From Pseudophaeobacter sp965641885 (lineage in GTDB: Bacteria; Pseudomonadota; Alphaproteobacteria; Rhodobacterales; Rhodobacteraceae), in contig OZ282574.1 in assembly GCA_965641885.1 (NCBI GenBank), positions 2,542,001-2,606,000 on the forward strand: a stretch of DNA of 64,000 bases. Reading direction: 5' to 3'. Below the pieces are notes generated by a model. It was not told the origin of the DNA. It did not search any database and saw only the letters and a list, made by a program, of their open reading frames with translations. Shown here piece after piece: positions 51,736-59,804 of this stretch. The number at the start of each line of letters is the position of its first letter. Position 1 is the first letter of the stretch. Made by a program: the position numbers and the translations under genes.

Positions 51736-53433
51736 CTAGGCCCCGACCACATTGACCGATGTATTTGGGGTGACAGAAACTGTCCCCTGTTTGCGAATGT
51801 GGTCTTCGACCACATCCCAGATCATTGGACCTTCGGTGTTCTCATTGACGCTGGCCCAGCCAGAGACCACGTAGGATTTGCTGGCGTCGATTTTCTCACC
51901 GGTTTTCAGAAGGGTCATCTCGCTGATACGCTCGCCTTGTGGTTTGGTGATGTCGATCCGGTAGCCCATGCCACCGATCCGCACCATGTCACCGCCCTGC
52001 TGGTAATAGGGGTCCGGATTAAAGATGTTGTCGGCCACGTCCTCAAGGATCACCTTGATGAATTCACCTGTCATTTCAGAACGATAGGCGGCGCCATAGC
52101 TCATCGAGGTGACGTTCCAGATGTCTTCGCGGGTGATGTCGTCGCCGGGGTTCAGCGATGGTCCCCAGCGCACGCCGGGCGACATGGCGATGTCGGCGTC
52201 CCGTTCGCTGAGCAGGGCATCACAGATCAGATCATCCCAGGTGCCGTTGAAATTGCCGCGACGATAGAGCAGCGAATCCGTCTGGCCAATCACCTCTGCC
52301 AGCTGGTCCGCATAGGGTGCGCGCTGCTCGTCGATGATTTTGGTAATGACAGGATCCGGCGCGATCACATCCGCAAAGATCGGGATCAGCTTATGGCGAA
52401 TGCCCATCATCTGACCGTCGCGCACATCCAGATCAACCCGGCTGACAAATTTTCCGTTAGAGCCCGAGGCAATGATATGGGTTTTACCAACCAGAACCGG
52501 CTCGGGCAGCGCGTCATGGGTGTGACCCGACAGGATCACATCAATGCCGGTGACCACGCTGGCCATTTTCTTGTCGACGTCAAAACCATTGTGCGACAGC
52601 AGAACCACCACATCGGCGCCCGCGGCGCGGACCTCGTCAACCATGTCCTGCATGTGCTCATCGCGAATACCGAATGAGTATTCCGGGAACATCCAGCCGG
52701 GGTTGGCAATGGGCATATAGGGGAAGGCCTGACCAATGACAGCGACCTTGGCACCACCGCGCTCAAAGAATTTATAGGGCTTGAACAGCTCGGCAGGCTC
52801 GTCCCACTCACTATCAAAGATGTTCTGGCCCAGGGCGGCAAAGGGCAGGCCTTCGACGATTTCATTCACACGATCCGAGCCCAGAGTGAACTCCCAGTGG
52901 AAGGTCATGGCATCGGGTTTCAGCGCATTCATCACATTGACCATGTCCTGACCGGCAGTGTGATGGCAAGTATAAGAGCCATGCCAGGTGTCGCCGCCGT
53001 CCAGCAGCAATGCATCAGGGCGCGCGGCGCGAATGGCGTTGATCACGGTCGCGACCCGGTCCAGACCACCAACCCGGCCATAGCCCTGCGCCAGCGAGGA
53101 AAAGTCATCATGGGTCAGCGCATAAGCCGAAGGACTGCCATCTTGGATGCCATAGGCGCGGCGGAAATCAGCGCCGGTGATATGCGGCACATGGCCCTTG
53201 TTGCCGCCAACGCCCAGATTGACCGAGGGCTCGCGAAAGTAGATCGGTTTCAGCTGCGCATGAATATCAGTGATATGGATCAGGCTGATATTGCCATAGG
53301 TGTCAAACTCCAGCAGCTGGTCCTGCGTCAGGCTCTGCTGCGCGGCCAATCGGCCCCAGTTGCCAAATCCAGAAGCCCCGACCAGGGCCGAGGCGGCCAT
53401 CGATACCTGCAAAAAGTCACGGCGCGAGATCAT
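51736..53433 (-). CDS. soxB: SoxB, thiosulfohydrolase
   Basis: A 565-residue periplasmic enzyme with a Tat signal (SRRDFLQVSMAASALVGA). Dimanganese ligands lie in IHITDIHAQLKP, LLLDGGDTWHGS, VVLLSHNGFD and ILSGHTHDALPEP; the layout is that of 5'-nucleotidase-family SoxB. It hydrolyses the sulfonate from SoxY-bound cysteine S-thiosulfonate, releasing sulfate. A perfect operator lies 46 bases upstream of its start, so it can be transcribed separately from soxA. Confidence 0.96.
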   Translation of the reverse strand: MISRRDFLQVSMAASALVGASGFGNWGRLAAQQSLTQDQLLEFDTYGNISLIHITDIHAQLKPIYFREPSVNLGVGGNKGHVPHITGADFRRAYGIQDGSPSAYALTHDDFSSLAQGYGRVGGLDRVATVINAIRAARPDALLLDGGDTWHGSYTCHHTAGQDMVNVMNALKPDAMTFHWEFTLGSDRVNEIVEGLPFAALGQNIFDSEWDEPAELFKPYKFFERGGAKVAVIGQAFPYMPIANPGWMFPEYSFGIRDEHMQDMVDEVRAAGADVVVLLSHNGFDVDKKMASVVTGIDVILSGHTHDALPEPVLVGKTHIIASGSNGKFVSRVDLDVRDGQMMGIRHKLIPIFADVIAPDPVITKIIDEQRAPYADQLAEVIGQTDSLLYRRGNFNGTWDDLICDALLSERDADIAMSPGVRWGPSLNPGDDITREDIWNVTSMSYGAAYRSEMTGEFIKVILEDVADNIFNPDPYYQQGGDMVRIGGMGYRIDITKPQGERISEMTLLKTGEKIDASKSYVVSGWASVNENTEGPMIWDVVEDHIRKQGTVSVTPNTSVNVVGA

Positions 53434-53478
53434 GTCTATCTGTCTTCCTGTTGGTCATGAGCAGCAAATATGATTCAT

Positions 53479-53494
53479 ATTCGCATCTATGAAT
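53479..53494. promoter_or_regulatory. ATTC-N8-GAAT operator before soxB
   Basis: ATTC, GCATCTAT, GAAT is a perfect match. A further ATTC occurs 8 bases to the left (53473), giving overlapping half-sites. It lies between the soxA stop and the soxB start. Confidence 0.75.
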
Positions 53495-53547
53495 TTGTTA
53501 AGTGCGAAACACCCCGCGCCGGTTTGGACGCGGGGTGCAAATTGTAT

Positions 53548-54399
53548 TTAGTTACGGACAGACGGTCCTTCAACCGACAGGCCATTGCCGCGCGAGGCGA
53601 CATAGAGCTCAAGGGCTGTGAACTCTGTCGAGCCTGGCTTGTAGGTCTCGGCGCGGGTGTCGCGCACGCAGCCCTTGAAACGCGCCTGAACGTTGTTCAG
53701 CTTGGCGTTTTTCAAACGGTACGTGGGGAAGCCATTGATATGACCCTGACTCAGATGGTCCGCACGGATCATCTTACCATAGCTTTCCTCATGGCAATTG
53801 GCACAAGACAGCTCCAGCTGACCGGTGCGGGAATAGTACATCTCTTTGCCCTGTTCCCACATCTCGCGCACGGGGCCGTCGATTGCGACATTGACCGGCA
53901 TACCACGGGACTGCACCGAAATCAGTGCCTCCATCGCAGTCATGCTCCCGCCAGTGTATTTCCACTTTTTTGCGCCCATCTGGTTTTCGCGGCAGTCGTT
54001 GACCTGCATCGCCAGAGTACGGAGTTCGCCGGCCTCTTCGTTCCATTTGGGATAGACGGCCCGCACCCCTGCCATGCTCTCTTCCACATCGTCGTGGCAG
54101 GACTGGCAGGATTTGCCTTCAGAGCCTTCGGCGGTATTCCAGGCATCTGCAGCTTTGTCGACAAAAACCATAGCGGGGTTCTCAAAGTCGTCCATCTGCA
54201 GGGCTTGGGTCTCATCCGAGCGGAAATGCCAGCCCGACATGACCTCATCCAGCACATCCGATACATGCGCCGGAGCTGCGGTTTTGGTCACAAGCGTGTC
54301 TTCTTCGTTGATCACCAACGTGTCATCATCCGCATCCGCAAAAGCAGATAACGGCAGACTAAGCACGACGGCAATGGCGGTAAGCGCCTTATAGTTCAT
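53548..54399 (-). CDS. soxA: SoxA, diheme c-type cytochrome
   Basis: A 283-residue protein with signal peptide MNYKALTAIAVVLSLPLSAF. Heme motifs are CQSCH (98-102) and CANCH (199-203), and the catalytic Cys that forms the persulfide heme ligand is C244 in FKGCVRDTRAE. It is thus a diheme SoxA of the Paracoccus/Rhodovulum type. SoxAX conjugates thiosulfate to the Cys of SoxY. It follows soxZ by 75 bases. Confidence 0.96.
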   Translation of the reverse strand: MNYKALTAIAVVLSLPLSAFADADDDTLVINEEDTLVTKTAAPAHVSDVLDEVMSGWHFRSDETQALQMDDFENPAMVFVDKAADAWNTAEGSEGKSCQSCHDDVEESMAGVRAVYPKWNEEAGELRTLAMQVNDCRENQMGAKKWKYTGGSMTAMEALISVQSRGMPVNVAIDGPVREMWEQGKEMYYSRTGQLELSCANCHEESYGKMIRADHLSQGHINGFPTYRLKNAKLNNVQARFKGCVRDTRAETYKPGSTEFTALELYVASRGNGLSVEGPSVRN

Positions 54400-54474
54400 T
54401 CCTTGTCCTCCCTTGGGTATCCACCCGGGCCACGTCTGTGGCCAGGGTGCCGTGCCTTTGAGATCCGGAAGGGA

Positions 54475-54804
54475 TCAGGCGATCGCGACCGATTTTGTGG
54501 CGTCATAGACCGACCCGTCATCATCGTACCAGGTGAAAACAAAGTCACCGGCTTCGGGCACCAGGGCCTCGAACTGAAAATAGGGGTTGGTCGAGACTGC
54601 GGGCTCGATGGTGATATCAGTGACCAGCTGGCCGTTGAATTCGCAGGTAAAGCGGTTGATGATCGAGCGCGGAATGAGGTTGCCCTCTTTGTCCTTGCGC
54701 TGGCCGCTTTCCATCTGGTGGCTGATCAGCGTCTTGATCGTCACTGCTTCACCAGCTTTGGCTTTCTTCGGGACTTTGACGCGGGGTTTTACACCGGATG
54801 CCAT
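54475..54804 (-). CDS. soxZ: SoxZ, sulfur carrier partner
   Basis: A 109-residue protein. PRVKVPKKAKAGEAVTIKTLISH opens the immunoglobulin-like fold and ALVPEAGDFVFTWYDDDGSVY closes it. It has no signal peptide and is exported with SoxY as a heterodimer. It is separated from soxY by a repeat-filled gap of ~100 bases. Confidence 0.96.
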   Translation of the reverse strand: MASGVKPRVKVPKKAKAGEAVTIKTLISHQMESGQRKDKEGNLIPRSIINRFTCEFNGQLVTDITIEPAVSTNPYFQFEALVPEAGDFVFTWYDDDGSVYDATKSVAIA

Positions 54805-54819
54805 GTCGTAAACTCCTTC

Positions 54820-54885
54820 GTATGCGGGCCATTTTTCGTATTCGGGCCATATGTCAGGCCGTCTTCTTTCAGGCCGTATTCGGGT
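54820..54885. repeat. Interleaved direct repeats in the soxY-soxZ gap
   Basis: GTATGCGGGCCAT (54820) and GTATTCGGGCCAT (54838) are 18 bases apart; TCAGGCCGT occurs at 54854 and 54869, 15 bases apart; GTATTCGGG recurs at 54877. The gap is about two-thirds repeated sequence and is inside the sox transcript. Confidence 0.75.
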
Positions 54886-54903
54886 ATCTGCCAGGCGAAC
54901 GAA

Positions 54904-55323
54904 TTAGCCGCCGCAGCCCCCAATCGTCACTTTCACAGCGGCACTTGCCTTGGCAAAGCTGCCGTCGGCAAACTTTGCAATAGCGACCACGTCCTGGGTG
55001 CCGGCAAGGCGGATCCGGGTTGCGGCAGACTGACTGGCAGCCAGTGGGCCAAAGTTGAAGGTGGCAACACCGGGGGTTGGGTTGCCGGTGGCCAGCACCA
55101 TGATCGCCGTGGCGCCGGGGGCGTTCACTTCGATTGGCACGGTATTGCCGTTTTCAGCAATCTCTGGTGCAGTCAGCTCAATGCCGGTGTCTGCCATATC
55201 AGCGCCACCAGTGAATTCAGCAATGCGATCCTCTGCGCTGGCGTGCAGGCGCAACGGCAGCACTGTCATTGCAGCGGCTCCCAGGGCCAGGCCCAGGGTC
55301 TCACGACGTGAGAACTCCATCAT
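54904..55323 (-). CDS. soxY: SoxY, covalent sulfur-carrier protein
   Basis: A 139-residue protein with a Tat signal (SRRETLGLALGAAAMTVLP) and the C-terminal swinging arm VTIGGCGG, where C137 carries the sulfur intermediates. The start is an ATGATG pair preceded by AAAGGAG; 55323 and 55320 are equally possible. SoxYZ shuttles the substrate among SoxAX, SoxB and SoxCD. soxX ends 47 bases upstream. Confidence 0.95.
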   Translation of the reverse strand: MMEFSRRETLGLALGAAAMTVLPLRLHASAEDRIAEFTGGADMADTGIELTAPEIAENGNTVPIEVNAPGATAIMVLATGNPTPGVATFNFGPLAASQSAATRIRLAGTQDVVAIAKFADGSFAKASAAVKVTIGGCGG

Positions 55324-55370
55324 ATGTCTCCTTTGACGTTCCGCAAAGCGGCAAGGCTTAGGCCCTGGCT

Positions 55371-55847
55371 TCACTCTTCCTTTAGCGTCGCAATGAATGC
55401 GATCACATCTTCGATTTCCTGTGCCGTCAGGATAGGCGTGAGCGCCTCGGTGGGGGCCTTGCCAGTATAGGCTGCACCCGGACGCACAAAACCGTCGACC
55501 TTGTAGAATGCGGGCATCATCGTGCCCTCAAAGGTCATTTTGGCATTGGTCATCAACCCGCGCAGCTCAGCTTCGTTCCAGCGATCCCCTGCCCCGTCCA
55601 GCGACGGGCCGATTTCGCCGTGGAACGGCACATCCGCCAAAGCAGTGAGCTGGTGACAGGCGACGCAGTTGCCCAGCGATTTGGTGCCGGCGATAACAGC
55701 GCCGCTTGCCGCGTCTCCCGCAACGCCGGTCAAGGAGGCCGCAACCGCGCCATCCTCGTCAAATTGCACATCCTTTGGCGCGACCTCTGCCGCCAGAGTT
55801 GCACTCCCGATCAGGCTCGCGGCCAGTGTCAGAGATAGTCTCTTCAT
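55371..55847 (-). CDS. soxX: SoxX, monoheme cytochrome c
   Basis: A 158-residue protein with signal peptide MKRLSLTLAASLIGSATLAA. The heme motif is CVACH (61-65) and the likely distal Met ligand is M111 in GTMMPAFY. It pairs with SoxA. It is the first structural gene after a regulated 123-base gap with a perfect operator, so the main sox promoter is likely here. Confidence 0.95.
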   Translation of the reverse strand: MKRLSLTLAASLIGSATLAAEVAPKDVQFDEDGAVAASLTGVAGDAASGAVIAGTKSLGNCVACHQLTALADVPFHGEIGPSLDGAGDRWNEAELRGLMTNAKMTFEGTMMPAFYKVDGFVRPGAAYTGKAPTEALTPILTAQEIEDVIAFIATLKEE

Positions 55848-55932
55848 GGTTCCTCCCGTTGGCTGCCACCCGCGTTTCTCGGGCTTAGCTATGTATACCG
55901 TAGGGCACCCAGGCCGACCAACGCAACAACAA

Positions 55933-55948
55933 ATTCAATAGTGTGAAT
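55933..55948. promoter_or_regulatory. ATTC-N8-GAAT operator before soxX
   Basis: ATTC, AATAGTGT, GAAT is a perfect match, 86 bases upstream of soxX. On the minus strand a possible -35 TTGGTC and -10 TATACA (18-base spacer) lie just downstream, so a bound repressor would overlap the promoter's upstream edge. The promoter call is weak. Confidence 0.7.
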
Positions 55949-55970
55949 TATTATATTTGTTCATCGGCGA

Positions 55971-56564
55971 TCAATCTGCGGACCCATTGTTGCGCTCAGA
56001 GATGCGCCGCGCGTGATAGCGCTGAAAATCTTCCCCATTGTCAAGAAGATACCTCTTTTCGTTCACCCAGGTGAACATGTCCAGAGTGGTGCCCGGTCCA
56101 AACGCGCCCGGCATCATAGCGACTGCCGCCTGTGTTGCAGTCTGACCCTCGCCGACCGTTTCGGGCAGAAACAGAATCGTTGGTGTAAACAGCACACCCC
56201 ATTTGCGCGCCATGTCTTTTTCTGCCAGCGACTCGCCATCAAAATCAGTGACCTCGACATCGCCATAGAGGTTCATCTGCACCACAAAGTAGTTGTCAGA
56301 AATGTAGCCCGAGACCTCGGGGCGCGGAAAAACCTCCTGGTGCATCTTTGTGCAATAGATGCAGCCGCGCTGTTCAAAGAACAGCACCAGACGCTTGCCC
56401 TCGGCATTAGCCTCGTCGAGGTCTTCGCGCAGATCCTTAAAGGTTTCGCGCATCCACGGCGTCTTGTGCAGCCCGTCGTCGCCCAATTCAGCCGCAGCAA
56501 CGTCAGTGACGATTAACGGCAGCGCCAGCGCCATAGCCGCAAGTTTAATACTCCAGTGCTTCAT
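55971..56564 (-). CDS. soxW: SoxW, periplasmic thioredoxin
   Basis: A 197-residue thioredoxin-fold protein with signal peptide MKHWSIKLAAMALALPLIVT and active site CIYC (68-71) in EQRGCIYCTKMHQEVF; FTPTILFLPE holds the cis-Pro. It receives electrons from SoxV and keeps Sox proteins, chiefly SoxY, reduced. It starts 27 bases after soxV and ends before the soxX operator. Confidence 0.92.
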   Translation of the reverse strand: MKHWSIKLAAMALALPLIVTDVAAAELGDDGLHKTPWMRETFKDLREDLDEANAEGKRLVLFFEQRGCIYCTKMHQEVFPRPEVSGYISDNYFVVQMNLYGDVEVTDFDGESLAEKDMARKWGVLFTPTILFLPETVGEGQTATQAAVAMMPGAFGPGTTLDMFTWVNEKRYLLDNGEDFQRYHARRISERNNGSAD

Positions 56565-56591
56565 CTCATCCCCTCCAAAATCACAACAAAA

Positions 56592-57329
56592 TCACCCCAA
56601 CGTGGCAAATCCCGGCATCCAGCGGATCATCAGATCAGCGATCCAGCGCACACCGCCTGTCACAATCAGCACGGCAAATACGATGAGCATCACCCCCATG
56701 ATTTTTTCCACCCAGTGAAACGCGGCGCGATGACGGCCGACCCAGGCCAGGAACGGCTTGGCAAAAAACGCCGCCACCACAAAGGGAGCGGTCATGGCAG
56801 CGCCGTAGACCAGCAGCAATGCGCCGCCGCGCCAGATGTCTTCCAAGCCAGACGCGACCATCAGGATCGAGGCCAGTGCCGGGCCCACACAGGGCGTCCA
56901 GCCAAAGCCAAAAGCCAGCCCCATCAAATAGGCCCCCGCAAGGCTGGAGGGATCTGCCGAACTTTCGACCCGTGCCTCACGGTACAGCAACGGGATGCGC
57001 AACACACCGAGAAAATGCAGACCAAACAGCAGTAAAAGGGCTGCCGCGCCGTAAGACAGCACCTCCATATAGCGGCCAAACAGCTGCCCCAGCGCCGTGG
57101 CCCCCATGCCCATCAGCATAAAGACCGAGGTCACGCCGGCGGCAAAACACACAGCAGCCAGCACCATACGCCGCTGGGCACCAGGCGCGATTTCACCGTC
57201 ACTGCGCAGCTCTGCCATCGACAGCCCACCAAGATAAGACAGGTAAAACGGCACCATCGGCAAAATACAGGGGGTAAAAAAGCTCAGCAGGCCAGCAAAG
57301 GCCGCTCCCAGGTATGAGATTTCCAGCAT
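56592..57329 (-). CDS. soxV: SoxV, CcdA-family thiol-electron transporter
   Basis: A 245-residue membrane protein of about six spans. Redox Cys residues are C21 in FFTPCILP and C147 in GFGWTPCVGP, the paired positions of CcdA/DsbD-type transporters. It moves reducing power from cytoplasmic thioredoxin to periplasmic SoxW. The ATG at 57329 follows an in-frame GTG; either could be used with the GGAGG site upstream. It is divergent from soxS. Confidence 0.93.
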   Translation of the reverse strand: MLEISYLGAAFAGLLSFFTPCILPMVPFYLSYLGGLSMAELRSDGEIAPGAQRRMVLAAVCFAAGVTSVFMLMGMGATALGQLFGRYMEVLSYGAAALLLLFGLHFLGVLRIPLLYREARVESSADPSSLAGAYLMGLAFGFGWTPCVGPALASILMVASGLEDIWRGGALLLVYGAAMTAPFVVAAFFAKPFLAWVGRHRAAFHWVEKIMGVMLIVFAVLIVTGGVRWIADLMIRWMPGFATLG

Positions 57330-57381
57330 CACGGTTATATGATCCTCCAGCCCGGGTGCTCTGGCGCACGAGGCTTGTGTT

Positions 57382-57402
57382 ATTCACATATTCAAATTAT
57401 GT
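57382..57402. promoter_or_regulatory. Operator candidate between soxV and soxS
   Basis: ATTC-N8-AAAT (57382-57397) matches seven of eight fixed positions of the sox operator motif. Overlapping it is a perfect palindrome ACATA-N7-TATGT (57386-57402). It lies between the diverging soxV and soxS starts, so one bound dimer could control both. Confidence 0.55.
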
Positions 57403-57445
57403 AGTATCAAGCCGCAATTCGCGGATGCCGTCAACGGTTGAGGCC

Positions 57446-57880
57446 ATGATCATTCAACGTTCCTGTCTTGCACTGCGCCACATTCTGGCACCTTTAGCCC
57501 TGTGCATCTCGGCCGTGCTCCCTGCCCAGGGAGGCGAACCTGAGGCCGCGCGCAGCACCACGAACGCCCTGGTCATGGTCGAGCAGGCAGGCTGTGAATG
57601 GTGCAAGCGCTGGAACGCGGAGATCGGCCCGATCTATCCAAAAACCAGCGAAGGTGCTTTTGCGCCGCTGCGCCGGGTGGATCTGCGGGCGCTCCCCGAT
57701 GACTTGCAGGTAACACGCCGGGTAAACTTTACCCCAACCTTCTTGATCGTGAAAGACGGTCGTGAGATGGCACGTCTCGAAGGCTACCCCGGCGAAGATT
57801 TTTTCTGGCCACTGTTGGCACAGCTTTTGAGCAAGCATCTGGGCTTTGTTCCTGATACCACAGGGATCCCGGACAGCTAG
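57446..57880 (+). CDS. soxS: SoxS, periplasmic thioredoxin-like protein
   Basis: A 144-residue protein with signal peptide (RSCLALRHILAPLALCISAV) and active site CEWC (50-53) in VEQAGCEWCKRW; NFTPTFLIVKDG holds the cis-Pro. In Paracoccus, SoxS is needed for full activity of SoxYZ, acting as a thiol reductant. An in-frame ATG at 57425 is an alternative start. soxR follows 63 bases downstream. Confidence 0.88.
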   Translation: MIIQRSCLALRHILAPLALCISAVLPAQGGEPEAARSTTNALVMVEQAGCEWCKRWNAEIGPIYPKTSEGAFAPLRRVDLRALPDDLQVTRRVNFTPTFLIVKDGREMARLEGYPGEDFFWPLLAQLLSKHLGFVPDTTGIPDS

Positions 57881-57943
57881 CCTGCACTGAAAATGTTTGG
57901 GGCGGCGGCGCAAGAAGGCGCCCCCCCCAGAGGAGACAAGACT

Positions 57944-58285
57944 ATGGCACTACCAAAATTCTCGGCCGACATGGCACCGGAAGAGCTGGACGACATGGTG
58001 GACAACGCCACCAAGGCCTCGAATTTCCTCAAGGCGATCAGCCATGAGGGCCGGTTGATGATCCTGTGCCATCTGGTCACCGGCGAAAAATCCGTGACCG
58101 AGCTTGAAGACCTGCTGACTGCGCGTCAGGCGGCCGTCTCACAACAGTTGTCACGGCTGCGCCTCGAAGGCCTGGTGGTCCCACGGCGCGATGGCAAGGC
58201 CATCTACTATCGCCTTGCGGATGACCGCCCCCGCCGGATCCTCGAAGTGGTCTATGACCTGTTTTGCGCCGAAGGCAAAACCTGA
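57944..58285 (+). CDS. soxR: SoxR, ArsR-family repressor (persulfide-sensor type)
   Basis: A 113-residue winged-helix protein. AISHEGRLMILCHLVTGEKS (30s-40s), then ARQAAVSQQLSRLRLEGLV as recognition helix and DGKAIYYRLAD as wing. Two Cys residues, C42 and C108 (YDLFCAEG), occupy the positions of the redox pair in SqrR and BigR, so it should sense persulfides through a tetrasulfide bridge. It probably binds the ATTC-N8-GAAT sites in this cluster. A GAGGAGAC ribosome binding site fixes the ATG. Confidence 0.93.
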   Translation: MALPKFSADMAPEELDDMVDNATKASNFLKAISHEGRLMILCHLVTGEKSVTELEDLLTARQAAVSQQLSRLRLEGLVVPRRDGKAIYYRLADDRPRRILEVVYDLFCAEGKT

Positions 58286-58310
58286 TCCGCCGCCCCACGT
58301 TTTAGACACG

Positions 58311-58348
58311 GCGACAACTCTGCGACAACATGGCGACAACTACGGAGG
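58311..58348 (+). repeat. Three GCGACAAC units, exact 11-bp period
   Basis: GCGACAAC occurs at 58311, 58322 and 58333, followed by a diverged GGAGGCAAC. It lies in the 268-base gap between soxR and soxT. That gap shows no ATTC-N8-GAAT site and no other gene. Confidence 0.75.
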
Positions 58349-58553
58349 CAACAGGCCACGGCCCAGCGCGCTTGCAGGCGGCAACTTCGCTTGATGTCAC
58401 CTGCTGATGCAACAACCTCTCTGCTCCAGGCAGCGCACCGGCGCCGGGCCTTCCCGCTCCCATTTTTGCACCTGTTCTCACCTAAGCCGCTTGCGGCTTT
58501 GCCAAGGATATGGCTGACTTTGCATAAATCCCACTGCACCGGAGACCACGCCC

Positions 58554-59612
58554 ATGTTTGATCTGTTCAGCGATCACCAGCTGGTAGCCGCCGTTGGCCT
58601 GTTGGGCGGCATTCTTTTAGGGCTTGCAGCCAGGCTGGGCCGGTTTTGCACCCTCGGCGCCATCGAAGATCTGCTCTATGGCGGCTCATCAGAGCGGATG
58701 CGTATGTGGCTGCTTGCGATTGGCACTGCGGTGATCGCAAGCTTTTCTCTCATTGGCCTTGGGCTCTTTGATGAAACCCAGTCCTTTTATCTCTCGGTGC
58801 GCTGGATGCCGCTGGCCTCCATCACCGGAGGATTGATGTTTGGCTATGGCATGGCGCTGAGCGGCAACTGTGGCTACGGCGCGATCGCCCGGCTTGGCGG
58901 TGGCGATCTGCGCAGCTTTGTCATTGTGCTGGTCATGGGAGTTTCCACCTATGTGGTGCTCTCTGGCCCTCTTGCGCCACTGCGCAACCTGTTGTTTCAA
59001 CAACAGGATGTCACCAGCGAGTTGCCGCCGGGGCTGGCGCATCATCTCGCTCAGATCACCACCCTGCCCCTGGCCGCTATTGGCATTGCGACGGGCTGCC
59101 TCATCGTCGTAGCCGCCCTCTGGGGGTCTGAGCTGCGTAAGGACCGCGAAAGCCTCTTTTGGTCCGTTGTTGTTGGCCTGGCTGTGGTTTCGGGATGGGC
59201 AGGCACCGCCTATATCAATCGCCATGGCTTTGAGGCGCTGCCCCTGGCCTCGCATTCCTTCTCAGCGCCTTTGGGCGAGACCATCCTGTGGACCATGACC
59301 GGCAGCCTGCGGCCTCTGTCCTTTGCGGTGGGCTCCATCACCGGCGTCTGGCTCGGCGCCTTTATCGGCTCTCTGATGAAGGGGCATTTCCGCTGGGAGG
59401 CCTGCGACGATCCGCGTGAGCTGCGCCGCCAGATCATTGGCGCCGCTATAATGGGAGCCGGTGCGGTCATCGCAATGGGTTGTACCGTGGGCCAGGGCCT
59501 CAGCGCCTTCTCTTTGCTGTCGATCTCGGCTCCGGTCACCTTTCTGGCAATTTTTGCCGGGGCGGCGCTTGGCCTGCGCCAACTCATCGTCGGCTTTCGC
59601 CTCGCGCCCTAG
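58554..59612 (+). CDS. soxT: SoxT-like YeeE/YedE sulfur-compound transporter (fused form)
   Basis: A 352-residue membrane protein of about nine to ten spans. Cys-containing motifs GRFCTLGAIEDLLYGG, LSGNCGYGAIARLGGG and AMGCTVGQGLSAFS are the YeeE/YedE substrate path residues. It is the full-length counterpart of the two-part permease at 22041-22903. Next to soxR it matches the SoxT position in other sox clusters, where it is thought to import sulfur compounds that trigger or feed the pathway. Confidence 0.88.
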   Translation: MFDLFSDHQLVAAVGLLGGILLGLAARLGRFCTLGAIEDLLYGGSSERMRMWLLAIGTAVIASFSLIGLGLFDETQSFYLSVRWMPLASITGGLMFGYGMALSGNCGYGAIARLGGGDLRSFVIVLVMGVSTYVVLSGPLAPLRNLLFQQQDVTSELPPGLAHHLAQITTLPLAAIGIATGCLIVVAALWGSELRKDRESLFWSVVVGLAVVSGWAGTAYINRHGFEALPLASHSFSAPLGETILWTMTGSLRPLSFAVGSITGVWLGAFIGSLMKGHFRWEACDDPRELRRQIIGAAIMGAGAVIAMGCTVGQGLSAFSLLSISAPVTFLAIFAGAALGLRQLIVGFRLAP

Positions 59613-59698
59613 CCAAGCTGCGCAAGGGAGGCATGCGGGCAGGTCAAAGGCAGGTCAAACGATGGGACAGGGCCCGCTCAGGCAATATCAGGAACGCG

Positions 59699-59708
59699 CC
59701 CCCCCCCC
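59699..59708 (+). repeat. Run of ten C
   Basis: A homopolymer of ten C lies 97 bases upstream of the DUF302 gene, in the gap after soxT. Its length is variable by slippage in principle; an effect on expression is not shown. Confidence 0.7.
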
Positions 59709-59804
59709 AAATTCTGCGCCTCTCACAACACACACAACAATGTGAGCCCTCCGGCTACATATCCCGGCTATGGTAGCTGCAGCTCCTTGTCGTGAAAGCT
59801 TCTC

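Noticed and set aside
51640..52677. 345-codon open frame antisense to soxB
   Set aside because: Shadow of soxB; product has no recognisable motif and the start lies within the soxC operator region.
53470..54351. 293-codon open frame antisense to soxA
   Set aside because: soxA has signal peptide and heme motifs on the other strand; this frame is a by-product.
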